Assembly: GCA_947496065.1 (NCBI GenBank)
Contig: CANMBF010000017.1
Span: 1-54,754 of the forward strand
Length of the DNA: 54,754 bases
DNA from: Bacteroidota bacterium
GTDB lineage: Bacteria; Bacteroidota; Bacteroidia; NS11-12g; UBA955
Reading direction: 5' to 3'
Both the position numbers and the translations under genes were made by a program. How positions within the stretch are numbered: the stretch's first letter is position 1; every line of letters starts with the position of its first letter. Under the pieces are notes generated by a model that was given only the letters and a program-made list of their open reading frames with translations, did not search any database and was not told the DNA's origin. This document shows positions 17,119 to 24,228 of the stretch, in pieces.

Positions 17119-17598
17119 TTATTTTTTAATAAATTTAAGTAATTGTTTCAGACTACTAAAATTCATTTCATGATTTTTGCGTTTGCCATTATTTATTAAA
17201 ATAGTGTAGGGAATATTGCCTTCCCATTCGCCAACAGAAGTTATCAGTTCGTTAAAATCATAACTGTCGAACAGGTAATGCGTGCCAGGCAAACGTTTCA
17301 TCTTTATAAATTTTCGTACCTTTTCTAAGCCATTTTCACCATCGAATGATACAAAAATAAATTGGATATTTTTAGATTTTAGGATTGAATCGGCTTCAAT
17401 AAAATAGGGCAACTCTTGCACACAGGGCTTGCACCAAGTAGCCCAAAAATTAATCACGATTGTACTGCTGTCCTTAGGCGAACGCACTATGTGGAATAAT
17501 GAATCAGTAGAAATTAATTTAACTTGTGCAGGCAAGTGAAAACTTAATAATAAAACAATGAGAAGTCCTATTATTTTTAAGTGTCTTGTTTTTTTCAT
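17119..17598 (-). CDS. TlpA-like exported thioredoxin-family protein
   Basis: A short exported thioredoxin: signal peptide MKKTRHLKIIGLLIVLLLS, then a thioredoxin domain with the redox motif FWATWCKPCVQELP and the cis-proline region NIPYTILIN. At about 159 residues from the chosen ATG (17598) it is a single-domain TlpA/ResA-like protein. Such proteins reduce disulfides in the periplasm, for example during cytochrome c assembly; no cytochrome assembly genes are adjacent. An upstream ATG at 17619 is in frame but less likely, as it would put seven polar residues before the signal. It is the second exported thioredoxin-fold gene on this strand within 1.3 kb. Confidence 0.88.
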   Translation of the reverse strand: MKKTRHLKIIGLLIVLLLSFHLPAQVKLISTDSLFHIVRSPKDSSTIVINFWATWCKPCVQELPYFIEADSILKSKNIQFIFVSFDGENGLEKVRKFIKMKRLPGTHYLFDSYDFNELITSVGEWEGNIPYTILINNGKRKNHEMNFSSLKQLLKFIKK

Positions 17599-17651
17599 GT
17601 GTGTTTTAGTGTTAAACAAAGATATGATTTCTAAATCAGTGTCTCGTCCTG

Positions 17652-17684
17652 AAAAAAGCCAACACGTTAGGTGCTGGCTTTTTT
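17652..17684. terminator. bidirectional hairpin terminator between the TlpA-like gene and mdh
   Basis: The arms AAAAAAGCCA-CAC (17652-17665) and GTG-TGGCTTTTTT (17671-17684) form a stem flanked by A and T runs. On the minus strand it ends mdh transcripts. Confidence 0.85.
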
Positions 17685-17716
17685 GAATTATTTTTTACAA
17701 TATTCTGACAGTAATT

Positions 17717-18652
17717 TTACATACTCATCGTGCTCAACACACTGTTCATGCTGCGAACTGCTTCTGCAGATTTGCTGAATGCTGCTTGCTCTTCTTCGTT
17801 AAGTTTGTAATCAACGATTTCTTCCCAACCGTTTTTGCCAATAATTACTGGAACCCCTAAGCAGATATCGTTTTGTCCGTATTCGCCTTCTAAAAGTACG
17901 CAACATGGCATTAATTTTTTCTCGTCTCTAACAATGGCTTCAACAAGCGCAGCTACTGCAGCACCAGGTGCATACCATGCGCTGGTACCTAACAAGCCTG
18001 TTAAAGTTGCGCCACCCACCATGGTGTCTGCTGCTACTTTTTTCAATGCTTCTTCGCTTAAACGGTTGCTAACAGGTAAGCCATTAACAGTTGCCATTCT
18101 GGTTAAAGGAATCATAGTCGTATCGCCATGGCCGCCAATCACGACAGCGTGTAAATCGTTGGGAGAAGCTCCTGTAGCCAACGATAAATAGCATTTAAAA
18201 CGTGCGCTATCCAATAAACCACCCATGCCAATCACTCTGTTTTTAGGCAAACCACTTGATTTCAAAGCAAGGTAGGTCATCGTATCCATTGGATTACTTA
18301 CAATAATGAAAATCGCATTTGGAGAGTATTTTAAAATATTTTCAGTAACACCTTTCACAATACCCGCATTGATACCTATTAATTCTTCACGGGTCATGCC
18401 TGGCTTACGTGGAATACCACTGGTAATAACAACCACATCGCTGTTGGCCGTTTTGCTATAATCGCTGGTGCTCCCAGTCATTTTAGTATCGAAGCCCAAC
18501 AAAGAAGAGGTTTGAAATAAATCCAAAGCTTTACCTTCGCTAACACCTTCTTTTATATCCAACAATACCAATTCTGAACAAAGTTCTTTGCGTGCAATGT
18601 TGTCTGCACAAGTTGCGCCTACTGCTCCGGCTCCTACGACTGTTATTTTCAT
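17717..18652 (-). CDS. mdh: malate dehydrogenase
   Basis: The NAD-dependent malate dehydrogenase of the TCA cycle, in the LDH-like (311-residue) subgroup. It has the Rossmann motif VVGAGAVGATCA at the N-terminus, the mobile loop with substrate arginines (SGIPRKPGMTREEL), ISNPMDT-like VSNPMDTMTYL, and the catalytic His in IGGHGDTTMIPL. It stands alone, with a hairpin terminator about 35 bases after its stop. A TACATTTG (-7-like) element lies at 18684-18691 upstream on the same strand. Together with pckA it links oxaloacetate supply and gluconeogenesis, though they are not in one operon. Confidence 0.97.
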   Translation of the reverse strand: MKITVVGAGAVGATCADNIARKELCSELVLLDIKEGVSEGKALDLFQTSSLLGFDTKMTGSTSDYSKTANSDVVVITSGIPRKPGMTREELIGINAGIVKGVTENILKYSPNAIFIIVSNPMDTMTYLALKSSGLPKNRVIGMGGLLDSARFKCYLSLATGASPNDLHAVVIGGHGDTTMIPLTRMATVNGLPVSNRLSEEALKKVAADTMVGGATLTGLLGTSAWYAPGAAVAALVEAIVRDEKKLMPCCVLLEGEYGQNDICLGVPVIIGKNGWEEIVDYKLNEEEQAAFSKSAEAVRSMNSVLSTMSM

Positions 18653-18683
18653 ATTATTTTTTTGATTTGAATAAATTTTGGTG

Positions 18684-18691
18684 CAAATGTA
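18684..18691 (-). promoter_or_regulatory. possible -7 promoter element of mdh
   Basis: Read on the minus strand this is TACATTTG, a match to TAnnTTTG, about 32 bases upstream of the mdh start codon. The matching -33 TTTG is not evident. Confidence 0.4.
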
Positions 18692-18870
18692 GCAAAATAA
18701 TTAAAGATTAGAATACTAGAAATTGAAAGCCTTGCTGATTGGTGTCAATGCATGTTGGCCAATGCTTTTTATAGAAAAATAATCAACAAACTTTAACGAA
18801 TACTTGACAAGGCTTTAGATCGGAAAGACCTATTAACCAACTTTTGCAGAAAACAAAAAGGTAAAACATA

Positions 18871-18897
18871 AAAAAATCCTGATAAAACTATCAGGAC
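18871..18897 (-). terminator. terminator downstream of tRNA-Leu
   Basis: On the minus strand TCCTGATA pairs with TATCAGGA around a 4-base loop and is followed by a T run. It lies about 17 bases beyond the tRNA 3' end. Confidence 0.85.
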
Positions 18898-18913
18898 TTT
18901 CTCTACTTCACGG

Positions 18914-18993
18914 TGCCCAGGACCGGAGTCGAACCGGTACGGTTTCCCACAGGTGTTTGAGACCAGCGCGTCTACCAATTCCGCCACCTGGGC
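18914..18993 (-). tRNA. tRNA-Leu (anticodon CAA)
   Basis: On the minus strand the sequence opens with the acceptor arm GCCCAGG (18987-18993), matched by CCTGGGC (18915-18921) plus discriminator A. It has the class II features of tRNA-Leu: D arm GGCGGAATTGGTAGA, an extra variable arm around GTGG/CCGT, and the T arm ACCGGTTCGACTCCGGT. The anticodon loop reads CTCAAAC, so the anticodon is CAA (codon UUG). The second base pair of the anticodon stem is a U-U mismatch. The 3' CCA is not fully encoded (ACC is followed by G). A canonical promoter upstream and a terminator downstream show it is a single-gene unit. Confidence 0.93.
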
Positions 18994-19015
18994 TTTTCCT
19001 TCCTAAAAAGGAGTG

Positions 19016-19046
19016 CAAATTTAGGATTAATTCTTTCTAAAGCAAA
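19016..19046 (-). promoter_or_regulatory. canonical Bacteroidota promoter of tRNA-Leu
   Basis: Read on the minus strand: TTTG (19043-19046), a 19-base spacer, then TAAATTTG (19016-19023). This is an exact match to the housekeeping sigma factor consensus TTTG-N19-TAnnTTTG. The tRNA begins 22 bases downstream of the -7 box. Confidence 0.85.
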
Positions 19047-19128
19047 TACATTTTGCATAAAAATTTATAAGAGAAATACATTTTCTTAATAGTGTATTAA
19101 CATTATAAAGTCTTTCTTTGCATGAAGT

Positions 19129-20154
19129 ATGACCAGGTATACCCTTCATCTATTATTGTTTCTTGTTGTTTTAAGCGCTGCTACATGTCGCAATAAAGCC
19201 AATGGTTCTATAGGGAACAAGCTTAGCATCGCCTTTTATAACATCGATAATTTATACGATGATGTAGATGACACCGACCACGATGATCAGGATTTTACAC
19301 CCAATGGGCGATACCAATGGACCAACGAGCGCTACCGTCAAAAATTAGACAACATGGCCAAGGTCATCGCACAATTGGCCAATGGCAAAGCACCCGATGT
19401 TTTGGGAGTGTGTGAATTGGAAAGTGCCAAAGCCCTCGAAGATCTGATCAATACAGGTGATTTGAAGGGGCAATATGGCATGGTGCATTACGACTCGCCC
19501 GACGAACGTGGGGTAGATGTGGCCCTGATTTATAAAACAGAAAAATTCAAAGTACTCAGTTCGGAAAAAGTACCTGTTGTTTTAAGCAAAGATTTAAATG
19601 ATAGAACCCGCGACCAGTTGTTCGTTAAGGCCTTGTTGCTTGCATCGAACGATACCATTTCTTTTTATGTGTGCCATTTTCCATCGCGAAGAGAAGGTAA
19701 AGATGAGAGTGAAATTAACCGCATAGATGCCGCCAAAACGTGTAGAAATTTTATTAATTTGCATCTGAATATGGCAAACAATAATCTAATCGTAATGGGC
19801 GATTTTAACGATGAGCCTTGGGATAACAGTATCAAAGTAGGCATAATGGCCAATAATATTCAGGAAAAGGGTGGGGCCGATTTGTTGAATCTAATGTGGG
19901 ACTTTAAATCGGCTGGGAGAGGTTCCTACAATTTCAAAGGACAAATGAATTGCCTCGATCAATTCATAATTACACCATCATTGATCGATGGTAAAAAATT
20001 AGAATACATCAAAAAGTCGGTGAATATTTTAGATGCCAAATGGTTAACCCAAACCGGAAAATACAAAGGATTTCCATTGCGAACATTTGGAGGGAATAAA
20101 TGGTTAAATGGCTATAGCGATCACTATCCGATTTACCTCGAACTACAATATTAA
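19129..20154 (+). CDS. exported endonuclease/exonuclease/phosphatase-family protein
   Basis: The product is 341 residues with an N-terminal signal (MTRYTLHLLLFLVVLSAATC); the Cys at the end could be lipidated, although the lipobox is not ideal. The body shows the EEP fold: IAFYNIDNLYD, VLGVCELES with the metal-binding Glu, VCHFPSRREG, the catalytic VMGDFNDEPWD, and a final YSDHYPIYLEL with the catalytic His. Proteins of this family cleave phosphodiesters in nucleic acids or small molecules. The substrate is not clear; extracellular DNA or nucleotide use is plausible. The polyphosphate kinase gene follows after 17 bases. Confidence 0.9.
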   Translation: MTRYTLHLLLFLVVLSAATCRNKANGSIGNKLSIAFYNIDNLYDDVDDTDHDDQDFTPNGRYQWTNERYRQKLDNMAKVIAQLANGKAPDVLGVCELESAKALEDLINTGDLKGQYGMVHYDSPDERGVDVALIYKTEKFKVLSSEKVPVVLSKDLNDRTRDQLFVKALLLASNDTISFYVCHFPSRREGKDESEINRIDAAKTCRNFINLHLNMANNNLIVMGDFNDEPWDNSIKVGIMANNIQEKGGADLLNLMWDFKSAGRGSYNFKGQMNCLDQFIITPSLIDGKKLEYIKKSVNILDAKWLTQTGKYKGFPLRTFGGNKWLNGYSDHYPIYLELQY

Positions 20155-20171
20155 AAGAGCAAGGTTGAAAT

Positions 20172-22232
20172 ATGGCAAAAAAGAAAATTAGTTACATTAA
20201 CAGAGAAATAAGTTGGTTGGCATTCAATGATAGAGTGTTGCAAGAAGCCAATGATGCGAATGTTCCATTGTTGGAACGCCTAAAATTTTTAGGCATTTTT
20301 TCTTCTAACCTCGATGAGTTTTTTAGGGTGCGCGTAGCTACTAATAAGCGCATGCTCCAAATCAAAAAGGGCAGTCTTGAACAAATTAATCAGAAGGAAA
20401 TTAAATTGCTTTTGACAGAAATTCACGATAAAGTAATTATTCAACAAGCTAAATTTAATTTAATCTATCAAAATATATTAGAAGCTTTTAAGGTTAAGAA
20501 TATTTTTTTTATCAACGAAAAACAAATCAATATTCAACAAGTCGCCGAGGTAAGAAAATATTTTAAGGAGGAAATCCTCAATGCCATTTTTCCCTTAATA
20601 CTTTCTCAGGATCGGCCATTCCCTTTCTTAAGAGATAACACTGTTTATTTAGCATGTAAGCTTAAAAATAGTCAGACTGGTGATATTAAATATGCCTTAA
20701 TTCCATTGCCTACTAAGGTGAAAAAGCGTTTCTTTCAATTGAAAAAACAAGATGGTAATACCTTTATCATGTTTGTTGACGACGTTATTCGCATCAATTT
20801 AGATGTGGTCTTTTCAAGTTTCGATTACGATACCTTCGAAGCGTATACCATTAAATTAACACGCGATGCTGAATTGGATTTGGACAATGATATTTCTCAA
20901 AACTTAGTTGATAAATTAAGTGAGATTTTAAAGCAAAGAAAGAAAGGTATGCCGGTGCGTTTTATTTACGATGCAGATATTGCGCCCGACTTGTTGAAAT
21001 TTATTAACCGCAAATTGAGGGTAAAGAGCGATGAGTTAATACCTGGTCAGCGTTACCACAATTTCAAAGATTTTATTTCCTTCCCTGATATCAAACGCGC
21101 CGATTTAAAATACCATAGCATAGAGCCTTTGTACATTCCAGAATTAGACAATGCTAAATGTTTGTTTGATGTCATTAAAAAGCGAGATTATTTGCTCAGC
21201 AATCCTTACCAACCCTTTGGTTATGTGGTACGCTTACTGCGTGAGGCAGCTATTGATCCAACTGTGCTGGCCATAAAAATTACCTTGTACCGTGTAGCCG
21301 AAAATTCTAACATCGTAAATGCTTTAATAAATGCTGTAAAAAACGGTAAAAAAGTATTTGTTGTAATGGAGTTAAAGGCACGATTTGATGAAGAACACAA
21401 TATCTTTTGGAGCACCAAATTAACAGAAGCAGGGGCTAATGTTTTGTTCGGGGTGCCCAATTATAAAATACATACTAAAATGTGCCTTATTTACCGCAAG
21501 GAAAACAATGTGGTGAATTTATACGCCCATTTAGGAACAGGTAACTACAATGGCGAAACAGCGCGTATATACTGCGACCATTCCATTTTTACTAGTAATA
21601 AAAAATTAACCCAAGAGGTTAGTAAGGTATTTAATCTCATTGAAGATTTTAAAACCAAAACGATTAAATTCAATCAATTGTTGGTTGCCCCACTCAATTT
21701 GAAAGAATCAATTATAAAAATGATTGATGTTGAAATCAAAAACAAAAAGCTGAAAAAAGAGGCCTTTATTATTATGAAGATGAACAGCTTGGTAGATGCT
21801 GAAGTTATTAATAAGCTTTATGCGGCAAGCAATGCTGGCGTAAAGGTTCAATTAATTATAAGGGGCATGTGCTGCTTGGTGCCAGGTGTTAAAGGTCAAA
21901 GCGAAAACATTAGTGTTATAAGTATCATCGATAGATTTTTAGAGCATGCGAGGATTTATGTATTTGCCAATAGTGGTAAAGAGAAAATGTATTTAGGCTC
22001 TGCCGATATGATGACCCGCAATTTGGAAAATCGCATTGAGATTTGTTTTCCAATACTCGATCCAAAGGTGAAAGAAGAGCTTAATATGTTGCTGAAAATT
22101 CAGTTGAGTGATAATGCCAAGGCGAGGATCATCAATCAGTTTTTAACCAACGATTACCTTCCCAAAGCCATACCAAGCATACGTTCCCAAGAAGAGTTTT
22201 ATAACTACTTAAAATTAAAGTATTCTAAATAG
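20172..22232 (+). CDS. ppk1: polyphosphate kinase 1
   Basis: PPK1 reversibly builds inorganic polyphosphate from ATP. The 686-residue product has the N-terminal motif YINREISWLAFNDRVLQEA, the conserved SSNLDEFFRVRVA, and the catalytic phospholipase-D-like core. His434 in NYKIHTKM is the position that is autophosphorylated in E. coli PPK1. YAHLGTGNYNGETA and MYLGSADMMTRNLENRIE are further family signatures. The length is typical. It lies 17 bases after the EEP-family gene and ends three bases before a convergent gene, so the two plus-strand genes likely form one transcript. A two-component pair of the PhoB/PhoR type lies 4 kb upstream, but no direct link is visible. Confidence 0.97.
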   Translation: MAKKKISYINREISWLAFNDRVLQEANDANVPLLERLKFLGIFSSNLDEFFRVRVATNKRMLQIKKGSLEQINQKEIKLLLTEIHDKVIIQQAKFNLIYQNILEAFKVKNIFFINEKQINIQQVAEVRKYFKEEILNAIFPLILSQDRPFPFLRDNTVYLACKLKNSQTGDIKYALIPLPTKVKKRFFQLKKQDGNTFIMFVDDVIRINLDVVFSSFDYDTFEAYTIKLTRDAELDLDNDISQNLVDKLSEILKQRKKGMPVRFIYDADIAPDLLKFINRKLRVKSDELIPGQRYHNFKDFISFPDIKRADLKYHSIEPLYIPELDNAKCLFDVIKKRDYLLSNPYQPFGYVVRLLREAAIDPTVLAIKITLYRVAENSNIVNALINAVKNGKKVFVVMELKARFDEEHNIFWSTKLTEAGANVLFGVPNYKIHTKMCLIYRKENNVVNLYAHLGTGNYNGETARIYCDHSIFTSNKKLTQEVSKVFNLIEDFKTKTIKFNQLLVAPLNLKESIIKMIDVEIKNKKLKKEAFIIMKMNSLVDAEVINKLYAASNAGVKVQLIIRGMCCLVPGVKGQSENISVISIIDRFLEHARIYVFANSGKEKMYLGSADMMTRNLENRIEICFPILDPKVKEELNMLLKIQLSDNAKARIINQFLTNDYLPKAIPSIRSQEEFYNYLKLKYSK

Positions 22233-22235
22233 ATT

Positions 22236-22895
22236 TTAAAAGTCCCAAACAGGATTGTATCGCCTTATCTTAAAGGTATACTTGGTGGAAGGTATTTGAA
22301 AAGATACAACGAATCTGTTGTTGTGATGGTCAATCATTGTTAAAATTTGGTAGGTGCCATTAAGCTTATCTTCTCTTTCTTTCACGAGTCGACCTGCGCG
22401 TTCCTTTTCATATTCTTCACTTACAACACACCCTGCTGATATGATGATCAAACTGTCATACGAGAGCGTTTGATAGGGTAGTAACTTATTATACTTGTAA
22501 TACATGGGATTAAATGTTTCGTAATAACGCGTCATAGAAAAGTAGTCTTCATAATCATCATAAAAGTAAGTTCCTAAATCCATTTTTATTTTATTGTGAA
22601 ATACTGTTTTAGGGAGACTGTCATTCTGATTGAAATAGTACTCACTCAATGTATTTTCTTCTGTATTTACATTGTAAGATTCATAAATAAAGGTGAAGTC
22701 ACACACGGTCGTATCAACCCGTTTTTGCAAATGCATGCGATTGCGTTTGGTAAGTATTTTTTTGAAAATGGCCTGTTCATTTGCACCCAATTGAGTATGG
22801 TTAGATTGAGTAATAGAATCTACCACACGATATTTAACTTGTGCATCAGCAAAGCTGCAGAAAGTAAAAAGTAGTATAACCACAATTGACTTCAA
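22236..22895 (-). CDS. hypothetical exported protein
   Basis: I do not recognise a family. The 219-residue product has a cleavable-looking signal (MKSIVVILLFTFCSFADAQ) and a mature part rich in Tyr and charged residues, without cysteines arranged as a redox site. It has no membrane segment after the signal, so it is probably periplasmic or surface-exposed. It is the only gene between ppk1 and the 357-base gap upstream of panB and is convergent with ppk1. Codon use and a good start codon make it a real gene. Confidence 0.6.
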   Translation of the reverse strand: MKSIVVILLFTFCSFADAQVKYRVVDSITQSNHTQLGANEQAIFKKILTKRNRMHLQKRVDTTVCDFTFIYESYNVNTEENTLSEYYFNQNDSLPKTVFHNKIKMDLGTYFYDDYEDYFSMTRYYETFNPMYYKYNKLLPYQTLSYDSLIIISAGCVVSEEYEKERAGRLVKEREDKLNGTYQILTMIDHHNNRFVVSFQIPSTKYTFKIRRYNPVWDF

Positions 22896-22899
22896 TATG

Positions 22900-23250
22900 A
22901 TTTCGTTTTTTTTATATTACAAGTTTAAGCATTAAATAAGTAAACGCATATTGTTTTTTGAATAAAAGGTTGAGGTAGGGGGTATTCGTTATTGGGTTAA
23001 TATTTACCAATGGTACCTGTTCTAACTTAAATGAAGGAGTCTCCATATGGCTACATATAACATAAAAGTCACAAAAGATGAGACCCATAAGTCACAAAGA
23101 ATTTATTTTGCTAACCTTTTTTTGCAAGGCAAAAAAAACTTATGTGTCCTTAAAAAGTGATTCGAAGCAATAGATGTTAATCTATCTCATCAGTATTAAC
23201 GAAGAGAAAAAAAACTTATCTAACTTATGTGGTAAAAAAAGCGTTTCGTT
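22900..23250. other. gene-poor gap with degenerate TTATGTG repeats
   Basis: About 350 bases with no convincing gene. They hold scattered copies of AACTTATGTG (23137-23146, 23222-23231) and the reverse-sense CATAAGTCACAAAG (about 23085). The same AACTTATGTGG occurs at 11391-11401. A 37-codon frame from ATG 23047 follows an AAGGAG-like site but shows no real similarity beyond its first residues. Confidence 0.5.
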
Positions 23251-23252
23251 GT

Positions 23253-24074
23253 CTAGTACTGCTCCCCTTCATTCGGGAAATCCTTCGCCTTAACATCCGT
23301 TATATACTTTTCAACTCCTGTCTTTATCTCCTCATACAAATTCAAGTACCTGCGCATAAACCGCGGACTGAAATCTTTGTTAATACCCAACATGTCATGC
23401 AGCACCAATACCTGTCCATCTACTCCACTGCCAGCGCCAATACCAATAACAGGGATCGTTAACATCTGTGCTACTTGTGTAGCCAACTCAGCTGGAATTT
23501 TTTCTAATACCAAAGCAAAACAGCCAGCTTCTTCCAATATTTTAGCGTCTTTCAATAAACGATCGGCTTCTACTTTTTCAACGGCTCTAACCGCATAGGT
23601 ACCAAATTTATAAATACTTTGTGGGGTTAATCCCAAGTGGCCCATCACAGGCACACCTGCACTGATAATGCGTTTTACTGATTCAGTAACTTCTTCGCCA
23701 CCTTCTAATTTAATCGCATGCGCACCACTTTCTTTCATTATGCGAATGCTACTATTCAGCGCTTCTTTGCTATTACCTTGGTAAGAGCCAAAAGGTAAAT
23801 CAACTACTACCAATGCGCGTTTTACGGCCCTGATAACAGAAGATGCGTGGTAAATCATTTGATCGAGGGTAATGGGCAAGGTGGTCTCGTGGCCTGCCAT
23901 TACATTACTGGCGCTGTCGCCTACAAGTATCACATCGATATTGGCATCATCTACAATTTTGGCTAAAGAAAAATCATAAGCGGTTAACATGCTTATTTTT
24001 TCGCCCCTTTGCTTCATTTCTTCAAGTGTATGAACGGTCACACGCTTTACCGGTTTAATTGGAGTCACTGACAT
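23253..24074 (-). CDS. panB: 3-methyl-2-oxobutanoate hydroxymethyltransferase
   Basis: PanB makes ketopantoate from alpha-ketoisovalerate and methylene-tetrahydrofolate in pantothenate/CoA synthesis. The 273-residue length is standard. Signatures are [33 protein letters not shown] (metal-binding Asp), [33 protein letters not shown] and PVIGIGAG. The C-terminus [10 protein letters not shown] is also family-like. It is single, with panC/panD not in the window. The start at 24074 gives a short lead before the conserved TVHTLEEMK. Confidence 0.97.
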   Translation of the reverse strand: MSVTPIKPVKRVTVHTLEEMKQRGEKISMLTAYDFSLAKIVDDANIDVILVGDSASNVMAGHETTLPITLDQMIYHASSVIRAVKRALVVVDLPFGSYQGNSKEALNSSIRIMKESGAHAIKLEGGEEVTESVKRIISAGVPVMGHLGLTPQSIYKFGTYAVRAVEKVEADRLLKDAKILEEAGCFALVLEKIPAELATQVAQMLTIPVIGIGAGSGVDGQVLVLHDMLGINKDFSPRFMRRYLNLYEEIKTGVEKYITDVKAKDFPNEGEQY

Positions 24075-24203
24075 GCCTCAAAGGTATTGTAAATTTTCTG
24101 CTAAATAAAAAGCAAGTGGGTTTTTTAGGAATTCTTCATCTTGCAAAAGGCGGTTTTTACCTAATGTGTGAATGATGTAATGGACGCTGTAAAAAATTTG
24201 CAC

Positions 24204-24211
24204 TAAATTTG
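24204..24211 (+). promoter_or_regulatory. possible -7 promoter element of the AsmA-like gene
   Basis: TAAATTTG fits TAnnTTTG, 17 bases upstream of the AsmA-like start. No clear -33 TTTG lies 19-21 bases upstream. Confidence 0.35.
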
Positions 24212-24228
24212 TAAGTACTTAATTAAGT

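Noticed and set aside
18793-18987. 64-residue frame starting MAELVDALVSNTCGK on the minus strand
   Set aside because: This is the well-known translation artefact of a tRNA-Leu gene; the start is inside the tRNA and the rest is intergenic.
23047-23160. 37-codon frame MATYNIKVTK after an AAGGAG-like site
   Set aside because: The first residues resemble 2Fe-2S oxidoreductase subunits, but similarity ends there and the sequence falls in the TTATGTG repeat region.
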